From an uncultured Alphaproteobacteria bacterium (GTDB lineage Bacteria; Pseudomonadota; Alphaproteobacteria; Rhodobacterales; Rhodobacteraceae), in NCBI GenBank assembly GCA_902619165.1, contig CACNDI010000014.1, positions 1-52,944 of the forward strand: a stretch of 52,944 nucleotides of DNA, read 5' to 3'. Under the pieces are notes generated by a model, which worked only from the letters and a program-made list of their open reading frames with translations, had not been told where the DNA came from and ran no database searches. A program made the position numbers and the translations under genes. Positions 34,374 to 41,796 of this stretch are shown piece by piece. How positions within the stretch are numbered: the first letter of the stretch is position 1; the number at the start of each line of letters is the position of its first letter.

Positions 34374-34826
34374 ATGAGACTAAGCACAAAAGGTAAATAC
34401 GCTTTGATAGCGATGGCATACATTGCCAGAAAAGATTTTAAATCGAATGTATCCGTTTCTGAGATTTCGAATGAAACCGGCATTTCACAAACTTACCTTG
34501 AACAACTTTTTATGAAATTGCGTAAGGCAAGTTTAGTTAAAGCTGTAAGAGGGGCATCGGGCGGATTTAGCTTAAATATTCATCCGAAAAACATCAGAAT
34601 CCATGATATTATGCAAGCCGTTGATGAGAATTTCGCTGCAATTTCTATTAACGATAAAATTGAAACAAAGATTGTACCAAAACCTTTTGAGCTAGTTTTA
34701 ACTGAAAAGTTTTGGGAACAGTTTTCATCTCAAGTTTACCTATTTTTACACAATATATCACTAGAAGACGTTGCCTCTGATTCTATGGAGCCATGTCAAG
34801 CAGTATCAAGTTTTGCACAAGCTTAA
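34374..34826 (+). CDS. Rrf2-family transcriptional regulator heading the suf operon
   Basis: A 150-residue winged-helix regulator. The family start MRLSTKGKYALIAMAYIA fixes ATG 34374; a recognition helix region TGISQTYLEQLFMKLRKA and the wing LVKAVRGASGGF follow. IscR senses Fe-S status through three cysteines near residues 92-104, but here that region contains none. The only cysteine in the protein is Cys141 near the C-terminus. It is therefore an IscR-like protein in position (first gene of rrf2-nifS-sufBCD-yip-sufS) without the classical sensing site. The NifS-like start overlaps its stop by one base (TAATG). Confidence 0.85.
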   Translation: MRLSTKGKYALIAMAYIARKDFKSNVSVSEISNETGISQTYLEQLFMKLRKASLVKAVRGASGGFSLNIHPKNIRIHDIMQAVDENFAAISINDKIETKIVPKPFELVLTEKFWEQFSSQVYLFLHNISLEDVASDSMEPCQAVSSFAQA

Positions 34827-35893
34827 TGACGCTTTTGCAAAATGGCAGACGTTACTTTGATTGGAATGCAAGCGCCTTATTGTGCGAAAATTCCCGAAAA
34901 AGCCTAATTTCAAATTTGGATTTGATAGGTAATGCAAGCTCAGTGCACTATGAAGGTAGAGAGGCACGAAATATTATTGAACGTTCAAGAGATAATGTGA
35001 TGGACCTTCTAGGTCTTGATGAGGGTAAAATAATCTTTACATCCGGCGCATCGGAGTCTGCGGCGCTATTTTTACACAATAAAAGATTTGAATGTTCGGC
35101 TATTGAACACGATTGTGTAAAAAGGTGGTGTGAAGTGTCTATACCCGTGGAGAAAAATGGCCTAGTTTCTACATATACATCTAAAAATAGCCAGACTTTG
35201 CAAATTGCTAACTCTGAGACCGGTATATTACAAAATGTTCCCAAAAACATAGCGTGCACTGATGCCGTTCAAGCTATTGGAAAAATAGATTTTAAATTTA
35301 ACGAGATCCAGCCTCAGGCATTTTTCTTGGCTTCGCATAAAGTTTGTGGACCAAAAGGGGTAGGGGTACTTTTCGTAAAACATGAGGATTTAATTGAGTC
35401 CGCAATTTTAGGTGGAAATCAAGAATTTGGATTAAGAGCAGGGACTGAAAATTTTATGCTTATTGCTGCATTTTCTGAAGCCTTAGCCTACTCTATTAAA
35501 CTAGTTAAAGATGGTGTATGGCAAGAAATTGAGATTTTAAGAGATATGTTAGAGAATGAAGTAAGAGAAATCTCAAAAAACTCAATTATAGTTGGCGAAA
35601 AGGAAAGGAGACTACCGAATACATCCTGCATTATTACACCTGGTTGGAAAGGCGAAAGCCAAGTAATTGCTTTAGACCTTGAAGGTTTCAGTGTTTCATC
35701 GGGTACTGCATGTTCGTCAGGAAAATTAAGTGAAATAAGTCTATTAAAGGAGATGAAATATAGTGAGAATCTTGCAAGCTCTTCAATAAGGGTCTCGTTG
35801 GGACCCAATACAAAAAAAAGTGATATTGAAGCCTTTATTTTCTCATGGAAACAACTATATTCAAGACATAAGAAACACAGGGATTCTACATAA
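34826..35893 (+). CDS. NifS/IscS-like (class I) cysteine desulfurase
   Basis: A 355-residue pyridoxal-phosphate enzyme that removes sulfur from cysteine. It begins YFDWNASALLCENS, has TSGASESAALF and the PLP-lysine motif SHKVCGPKGVGVLF (about residue 171). The catalytic cysteine sits in the mobile loop SSGTACSSGKLSE (about residue 295), a class I loop with SSGxACSS. ATG 34826 overlaps the Rrf2 stop (TAATG). It is shorter than IscS (about 400 residues) and lacks its C-terminal IscU-binding tail. With SufS downstream, this operon encodes two desulfurases. Confidence 0.9.
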   Translation: MTLLQNGRRYFDWNASALLCENSRKSLISNLDLIGNASSVHYEGREARNIIERSRDNVMDLLGLDEGKIIFTSGASESAALFLHNKRFECSAIEHDCVKRWCEVSIPVEKNGLVSTYTSKNSQTLQIANSETGILQNVPKNIACTDAVQAIGKIDFKFNEIQPQAFFLASHKVCGPKGVGVLFVKHEDLIESAILGGNQEFGLRAGTENFMLIAAFSEALAYSIKLVKDGVWQEIEILRDMLENEVREISKNSIIVGEKERRLPNTSCIITPGWKGESQVIALDLEGFSVSSGTACSSGKLSEISLLKEMKYSENLASSSIRVSLGPNTKKSDIEAFIFSWKQLYSRHKKHRDST

Positions 35894-37414
35894 ATGACAG
35901 ATAATTATCAGGTAAGGGACGTAATCGATAAGGAAACCCTTTCCACGGTTAGATCCGTTGGAGGTACATATAAATACGGGTTCTCAACAGATATAGAGAC
36001 GGAGTATGCTCCTTTAGGCTTAAATGAAGATATTGTTAAGCTTATATCAAAAAAGAATGACGAACCTGAGTGGATGCTTGATTGGAGACTAAAAGCGTTT
36101 AATAGATGGAAGAAACTTAAACAGCCCGATTGGGCGCTATTAAAAATTCCCGAAATCGACTTTCAAGATCAGTATTATTATGCTCGGCCTGCCAATATGA
36201 AAGAAAAGCCAAAAAGCTTAGATGAAGTAGATCCGAAACTTCTTGAAACCTACTCAAAGCTAGGAATTCCGTTAACCGAGCAAAAAAAACTCGCCGGTGT
36301 AATTGAAGAAATTACTGAAGAAAAATCTGAAAATCGTAGAGTTGCGGTCGATGCGGTTTTTGATAGTGTTTCAGTTGGGACAACCTTTAAAGAGGAGTTA
36401 AAATCTGCAGGGGTTATTTTTTGTTCAATATCAGAAGCCATAAAGGAATACCCTGACCTAGTTAAGAAATACCTAGGATCAGTTGTTCCAATATCAGATA
36501 ATTTTTTTGCTTGCCTCAATGCTGCTGTTTTTTCTGATGGATCATTTGTGTACATTCCCGAAGGGGTAAAGTGTCCTATGGAGTTGTCGACCTATTTTAG
36601 AATAAATGCTGAAAACACTGGACAATTTGAGCGAACACTGATTATTGCAGACAAAAACTCATATGTAAGTTATTTGGAAGGGTGTACTGCGCCACAAAGG
36701 GATGAGAGCCAGTTGCATGCTGCTGTTGTAGAGTTAGTGATCCTTGACGATGCAGAAATTAAATATTCTACAGTACAAAATTGGTTTCCAGGCGATGAGA
36801 ACGGAGTTGGTGGTATTTATAATTTTGTCACTAAACGTGCTGATTGTAGGGGTAGAAATTCCAAAGTCATGTGGACACAGGTAGAGACAGGATCTGCAAT
36901 AACCTGGAAATATCCATCATGTGTTTTAAAAGGTGATAACTCATCTGGTGAGTTCTACTCAATAGCTATTACCAATAACATGCAACAGGCCGATACAGGC
37001 ACTAAGATGATACATCTTGGAAAAAACACAAATAGTAGAATTGTATCCAAGGGAATTAGTGCTGGAAAAGCTCAAAACACCTACAGAGGGCTCGTACAAA
37101 TTGGGGGTCGATCACAAAACTCCAGAAATTTTACCCAATGCGATAGTCTACTTATTGGCAATAAATGCGGAGCCCACACTGTCCCTTATATCGAGGTGAA
37201 TAATAGTAGTGCAAGAGCGGAACATGAAGCTACAACGTCAAAGGTTGACGAAGATCAGCTCTTTTATTGTATGCAAAGGGGGATTGGAGAGGAAGATGCT
37301 GTAGCATTAATCGTAAATGGGTTTTGTAAAGAGGTATTACAGGCACTCCCAATGGAGTTCGCAATGGAGGCGCAAAAATTGGTTGCAATCTCTTTAGAGG
37401 GCTCGGTTGGTTAA
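35894..37414 (+). CDS. sufB: SufB, Fe-S scaffold subunit
   Basis: Core of the SufBC2D scaffold on which Fe-S clusters form. The 506-residue protein has the family blocks [56 protein letters not shown] with the conserved cysteine, TVQNWFPGD, and the beta-helix end with [28 protein letters not shown] and RGI. The ATG follows the NifS stop with no spacer. Full length for the family. Downstream sufC starts one base after its stop. Confidence 0.98.
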   Translation: MTDNYQVRDVIDKETLSTVRSVGGTYKYGFSTDIETEYAPLGLNEDIVKLISKKNDEPEWMLDWRLKAFNRWKKLKQPDWALLKIPEIDFQDQYYYARPANMKEKPKSLDEVDPKLLETYSKLGIPLTEQKKLAGVIEEITEEKSENRRVAVDAVFDSVSVGTTFKEELKSAGVIFCSISEAIKEYPDLVKKYLGSVVPISDNFFACLNAAVFSDGSFVYIPEGVKCPMELSTYFRINAENTGQFERTLIIADKNSYVSYLEGCTAPQRDESQLHAAVVELVILDDAEIKYSTVQNWFPGDENGVGGIYNFVTKRADCRGRNSKVMWTQVETGSAITWKYPSCVLKGDNSSGEFYSIAITNNMQQADTGTKMIHLGKNTNSRIVSKGISAGKAQNTYRGLVQIGGRSQNSRNFTQCDSLLIGNKCGAHTVPYIEVNNSSARAEHEATTSKVDEDQLFYCMQRGIGEEDAVALIVNGFCKEVLQALPMEFAMEAQKLVAISLEGSVG

Positions 37415-37415
37415 T

Positions 37416-38180
37416 ATGTTAAAAATAGATAATTTAAAAGTTTCTTTGGAAGAAGAGGATAAACAGATAATTAAAGGTTTATCACTTTCCATTAATCCCG
37501 GTGAGGTACACGCTATAATGGGACCGAATGGGTCAGGCAAATCCACACTTTCGAGTGTTCTAGCTGGGAAAGATGGATACACTGTCAATCACGGTAATGT
37601 TAAATTTGACGGAAGTGATCTGTTGGATGCTGAGGTAGAGGAACGAGCGGCACTTGGAATTTTCTTAGCATTTCAATATCCAATAGAGATACCTGGAGTT
37701 GGCAATATGAATTTTCTGAGAACTGCTTTAAATTCTCAAAGAAAAACACGAGGTCAAGAGGAACTAAATGCAGCAGACTTTTTGAAGCTGGTACGTAGCA
37801 TAGCAAAAGATTTAGAAATTAGTGACGAAATGATGAAACGACCGGTCAATGTTGGCGCATCAGGGGGAGAAAAAAAGCGTAATGAAATCTTACAAATGTG
37901 TTTACTCGAACCCAGATTTGTAATTCTGGATGAAACAGATAGTGGGTTAGATGTTGATGCTATGAAATTAGTCTCGAAAGGAGTTAATAATTTTTTGTCA
38001 TCCTCACGTTCATTTCTGGTAATAACCCATTATCAAAGACTTCTAAACTATATAATTCCTGATTATGTTCATATTATGGTAGATGGAAGAATAGTAAAAA
38101 CTGGCGATAAAAAACTCGCTCTTCATGTAGAGGAAACAGGTTATAAAGATTTCTTGCAACTTGGTAAGGAAAAACATTGA
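37416..38180 (+). CDS. sufC: SufC, Fe-S assembly ATPase
   Basis: ABC-type ATPase that dimerises on SufBD and drives conformational change. The 254-residue protein has Walker A GPNGSGKSTLS, a Q-loop, the signature SGGEKKRNEILQM, Walker B FVILDETDSGLDVDA and the switch histidine in VITHYQRLL. ATG 37416 is used, one base after the sufB stop; a TTG nine bases earlier is in frame but overlaps sufB and has no better site. Its stop overlaps the sufD start (TTGA). Confidence 0.98.
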   Translation: MLKIDNLKVSLEEEDKQIIKGLSLSINPGEVHAIMGPNGSGKSTLSSVLAGKDGYTVNHGNVKFDGSDLLDAEVEERAALGIFLAFQYPIEIPGVGNMNFLRTALNSQRKTRGQEELNAADFLKLVRSIAKDLEISDEMMKRPVNVGASGGEKKRNEILQMCLLEPRFVILDETDSGLDVDAMKLVSKGVNNFLSSSRSFLVITHYQRLLNYIIPDYVHIMVDGRIVKTGDKKLALHVEETGYKDFLQLGKEKH

Positions 38181-39397
38181 ACCATGTAAATACAAGTGAT
38201 TGGTATAATTCTTTAAGACAAAAATTAGAGAGTGATAGTTCAAGCATTGAGAAAGTCAGCCGTAGATCAGAATATTGGAGAAAGAGTAACCTAGATATAG
38301 TATCTGATCTTGTTCATAATACCTCTCAGATAGACTTGAGCAACTTAAAAGGAACCTGTTTATTTGAACCTGACCTAACGGTTCTCGGTGATATCATAGA
38401 ATTAGCAAGTGAGGAAAGCGATTTAGTTTCAAGCATTATGGACGTTATTGCCGATGAAGAATCGTTTGCAAAAAACTTCTTTGGGCGGCTTGAAGAAAAA
38501 TCTCAAAAACTTATTCCAAGACCTTTGGCTAGAGATAATAGTCTTAGTCCAAAAGTTGGTTACGCTCTAAGCCTTTCTGATAGTTTTAAAAAGCCACTTA
38601 TAATACATAACAAAACTAAAACCTCTGCAAGCAATTGCTTTCAAAGAAACCTAATTGTTATTAAAGATGATGTAGAAGCCACTATAATAGAAACAGGAAG
38701 TAATCTTTCTGTTTGCAACTCAGTAACCGAAATTTATTTAGGAGAAAACGCTAAGTTGAATTTCTTAGATTTAACTGGAGAAAATAATATTTTTCCAAAA
38801 ATTGCCCATAAATTTTGTGATATAGCTGAAAACGCAACTTTCAATCATTTTGGACTTAGACTAAATACCAAGGCTACCAGAACGGAGATTGAGTTGCATT
38901 TAAATGGCCATGGTATAAACACTTCAATTGCAAACGTAAGCCTGATTAATAAAAGGGATCATTTTAGTGATGAAAATGTCTTGGTAAATCATAATTCTTA
39001 TGAGTGTAAAAGTAGGCAGGTGTTTAAATCAGTACTAGAAAACGATTGCACCTCCATAGTTCGAGGAAAAATCTATGTTGCACCGGAAGCGCAAAAGACC
39101 GATGGCTATCAATCTAGTAGATCTCTTTTGCTAAGCGAAAAGTCAAAATTTTTATGTAAGCCAGAACTAGAGATTTACGCCGATGATGTTATTTGTTCTC
39201 ATGGATCGACTTCGAGTTCCCTAGATAAAGAGAGTTTATTTTACCTACTTAGTAGGGGTGTGCTGAAGGATAAAGCTAAAGAAATGCTAATCACAGCGTT
39301 TATTTCGGAAGCCTTAGATGAGGTTGAAGATGAAGGCATTAGATCAGCTCTGGGTCACTATATTGGTAATTGGACCTCATGCTTTTTTCATGAATAA
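38177..39397 (+). CDS. sufD: SufD, Fe-S scaffold partner
   Basis: Partner of SufB in the SufBC2D complex. The 406-residue protein has a variable helical N-terminus and a right-handed beta-helix core. Signatures are EIYLGENAKLNFLDL, YECKSRQVFKSVLENDC, RGKIYVAPEAQKTDGYQ and the C-terminal DDVICSHGSTSSSLDKESLFYL with RGV (I give only key parts). The start is TTG at 38177 overlapping the sufC stop by four bases; the nearest ATG is out of frame. Its last eight bases contain the ATG of the first Yip1-like gene. Confidence 0.96.
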   Translation: MNHVNTSDWYNSLRQKLESDSSSIEKVSRRSEYWRKSNLDIVSDLVHNTSQIDLSNLKGTCLFEPDLTVLGDIIELASEESDLVSSIMDVIADEESFAKNFFGRLEEKSQKLIPRPLARDNSLSPKVGYALSLSDSFKKPLIIHNKTKTSASNCFQRNLIVIKDDVEATIIETGSNLSVCNSVTEIYLGENAKLNFLDLTGENNIFPKIAHKFCDIAENATFNHFGLRLNTKATRTEIELHLNGHGINTSIANVSLINKRDHFSDENVLVNHNSYECKSRQVFKSVLENDCTSIVRGKIYVAPEAQKTDGYQSSRSLLLSEKSKFLCKPELEIYADDVICSHGSTSSSLDKESLFYLLSRGVLKDKAKEMLITAFISEALDEVEDEGIRSALGHYIGNWTSCFFHE

Positions 39398-39965
39398 ACA
39401 GTTAAGAATTAACAAAGGTTTCTTTACAGCTATACTTTCAGCGTTCAGAGACCTAGATGCTTCTATAAATGAGCAAATTGAATTACGAGATAAAGAAAGT
39501 CAATTGCTTCCCCTTCTGTATTTTACTTGTTTAATTTTGCTTCTGTCACAATTGATAGAAGTCACTAGTCAAGTTCAAGAGGCTCCTTACTTGTCTGTTA
39601 TAACAGCTGTGATAGTTTCCTATCTTTTTTTTCTTCCTATATTTATGTATGTCCTCGGGTTTATTCTTCACTTTATATTGAAAATTTTTGGGGCTTCTTC
39701 GTCTAGTTTTCAAACTAGATTAGCTTTATTGTGGTCTCTTTCCGTATCAACTTTAATAATTTTAGTAGTTAGCATCGCAAAAATTTTTATAAGTGGAACC
39801 ATAGAGCTCGTGATTGTCGTTCTTTCAGAATTAATTATAGTGTATATTTTTTCAAGGATTGTCAGTTTTGTTTCAAATTTTAAGGATAGAAATCTTTTTA
39901 CTTTTGTTGTTTCCAGTTTGTATTTTATACCTGTTGTTCTTATTAATTTTAGTACAGAAACTTGA
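39390..39965 (+). CDS. Yip1-like multi-pass membrane protein, first of a pair
   Basis: A 191-residue inner-membrane protein with about five hydrophobic helices (from residue 45 on). A soluble charged N-terminus (AFRDLDASINEQIELRDKES) precedes them. Such Yip1-like proteins occur in alphaproteobacterial suf operons, but their role is not established. ATG 39390 overlaps the sufD stop by eight bases, so translation is coupled to sufD. Six bases separate it from the second Yip1-like gene. I assign the family from topology and context; sequence similarity to Yip1 is not strong by eye. Confidence 0.6.
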   Translation: MNKQLRINKGFFTAILSAFRDLDASINEQIELRDKESQLLPLLYFTCLILLLSQLIEVTSQVQEAPYLSVITAVIVSYLFFLPIFMYVLGFILHFILKIFGASSSSFQTRLALLWSLSVSTLIILVVSIAKIFISGTIELVIVVLSELIIVYIFSRIVSFVSNFKDRNLFTFVVSSLYFIPVVLINFSTET

Positions 39966-39971
39966 AAGCTA

Positions 39972-40583
39972 ATGGACTTTAAACAATTGCTAATAGTAGG
40001 TCTCAGAAGGCCAACAGAGTTGCCAGATGCATTGAGACCAATTAAATTAAAATTAAGTTCCGTCATTGAGGGCGCCGTTTTTATCGCAGCCACGACTTCT
40101 ATTTTAAACTCTTTTTTAGAGAGGTTAATCTTCAAATCATCGGCTAATGCCTCAAAGTTACTTGAAAATAACTCATTATCGTTCATCTTTAATCCCTTTA
40201 GTATGTTTGCTTTTGAATTGATTTTTATAATAACTGTGATGGCCTCTATTTTATTTTTTAGTAACTTTTCTAATAAAAAGATAGCTATAGAAGAAATAGG
40301 AAAAAATGTCTTATTCTTGTTTTTAGTAACATTCGTGTTTAAATTTATTCAGGTATTATTTCTGTTTATTTCATTTGACTTATACTATATTTTTAGGTTC
40401 TTTGAATTAGTGTGGTTTATCTGGGCATTGTCTTCTGTGGTGTCAATACTATATGAATTCAAAAGTGTCTTATTAACTGCATTTCTGGGTGCTATAACCG
40501 TATCATTAACTATGGGATTTCTTTTCATGATATTTATATCACTTATACAATTTTTATTAGTTGGTGACCTGCCAAATGTTTGA
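39972..40583 (+). CDS. Yip1-like multi-pass membrane protein, second of a pair
   Basis: A 203-residue membrane protein. The N-terminus (residues 1-30) contains LRRPTELPDALRPIKLK, a basic/proline segment like that seen at the start of Yip1-domain proteins. About five hydrophobic helices follow, ending in a long hydrophobic stretch before GDLPNV. It has no cysteine or other obvious metal ligand. Its 3' end overlaps the sufS start by eight bases. Its position between sufD and sufS, in frame-coupled tandem with the previous gene, suggests a membrane role linked to Fe-S assembly, but that is inference. Confidence 0.65.
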   Translation: MDFKQLLIVGLRRPTELPDALRPIKLKLSSVIEGAVFIAATTSILNSFLERLIFKSSANASKLLENNSLSFIFNPFSMFAFELIFIITVMASILFFSNFSNKKIAIEEIGKNVLFLFLVTFVFKFIQVLFLFISFDLYYIFRFFELVWFIWALSSVVSILYEFKSVLLTAFLGAITVSLTMGFLFMIFISLIQFLLVGDLPNV

Positions 40584-41796
40584 TGTGTCAGAATTTAGGA
40601 AAGAATTTCCAATACTTTCTAAGAAAGTAAACGATAAACCTTTAGTTTACTTAGATAATGGAGCATCTTCACAAAAACCTTTCAAAGTAATAGAGGCTGT
40701 AAAAAAATGTTATGAAAGCGAGTATTCAAATGTTCACAGAGGGTTACACTATTTATCGAACCTTGCTACCGAAAAATATGAAGCAGTAAGAGACAAAGTT
40801 GTTGCTTTCCTAGGAGCCTCTTTTCAAGAGGAAATTATATTTACATCAGGTTCTACTGAGGCATTAAATCTTGTTTCATACGGGTGGGCTAACCAAAACC
40901 TTGAGGCAGGAGATGAGATTATTTTGTCAACCTTAGAGCACCATGCTAATATCGTTCCATGGCATTTTTTAAGATCTAGAAAAGGTATAAAAATTATTTG
41001 GATTGATCCAGATGAGAACGGCCAAATATCGCTAGATATGATCGAAAAAAAAATTTCTTCAAGAACAAAAATGGCATGCATAACGCACATGTCTAATGTC
41101 TTTGGTTCTATCCTTGATGTTAAGAAAATTTGTAAAGCACTCAAAGACAAAGGAATTGTCACTGTATTAGATGGTTCTCAAGCAGTTGTTCACTTGAAAA
41201 TAAATGTGGAAGATATAGGGTGTGATTTTTATACTTTTACAGGCCATAAGCTTTTTGGGCCAACTGGTACTGGAGTACTCTACGTTAATAAAAAGAGAAT
41301 AAATGAAATGGTTCCATTTAACGGTGGAGGAGAGATGATAAGAAGTGTCACAAAAGACGATGTAATTTATAACAAATCTCCGTTTTTATTTGAGGCTGGC
41401 ACACCGGGAATTGCCGAGATAATCGGTCTTGGCGCTGCCATAGACTTTGTCCAAAACCTAGACAGAGAGTCAGTTTTAGAGTACGAAATATCAATATCAG
41501 ATTATACACGAACTGAGTTAGAAAAGTTAGATTGGTTGGTTAGACACTGTTTTCATAAGGATAATCTAGCTATATTCTCTTTTTCCATGCAGGGTAGCGC
41601 GCATGCGCACGATATGGCTACAATATTAGATGCAAACGGTGTTGCGGTTAGGTCCGGTCACCATTGTGCGCAACCTTTAATGGAATTTATTGGAGTGCCC
41701 GCTACTTGCAGAGCAAGTCTGGCCCTTTACAACACCGAAAATGAAATTAATACACTTGTTGGATCCTTAATGAAATGTAAGAAACTATTCGATTGA
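40576..41796 (+). CDS. sufS: SufS, class II cysteine desulfurase
   Basis: Supplies persulfide sulfur to SufBCD, usually through SufE or SufU. The 406-residue protein begins FRKEFPILSKKVNDKPLVYL, has the PLP-lysine motif FTGHKLFGPTGTGVLY (about Lys224) and the catalytic cysteine in RSGHHCAQPLM (about Cys364), the class II loop. The start is ATG 40576, overlapping the second Yip1-like gene by eight bases; a TTG 15 bases earlier is less likely. No sufE or sufU follows; a NifU-like protein elsewhere (22.4 kb) is the only U-type candidate here. It converges on the penicillin-acylase gene with a 12-base overlap. Confidence 0.97.
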   Translation: MFDVSEFRKEFPILSKKVNDKPLVYLDNGASSQKPFKVIEAVKKCYESEYSNVHRGLHYLSNLATEKYEAVRDKVVAFLGASFQEEIIFTSGSTEALNLVSYGWANQNLEAGDEIILSTLEHHANIVPWHFLRSRKGIKIIWIDPDENGQISLDMIEKKISSRTKMACITHMSNVFGSILDVKKICKALKDKGIVTVLDGSQAVVHLKINVEDIGCDFYTFTGHKLFGPTGTGVLYVNKKRINEMVPFNGGGEMIRSVTKDDVIYNKSPFLFEAGTPGIAEIIGLGAAIDFVQNLDRESVLEYEISISDYTRTELEKLDWLVRHCFHKDNLAIFSFSMQGSAHAHDMATILDANGVAVRSGHHCAQPLMEFIGVPATCRASLALYNTENEINTLVGSLMKCKKLFD

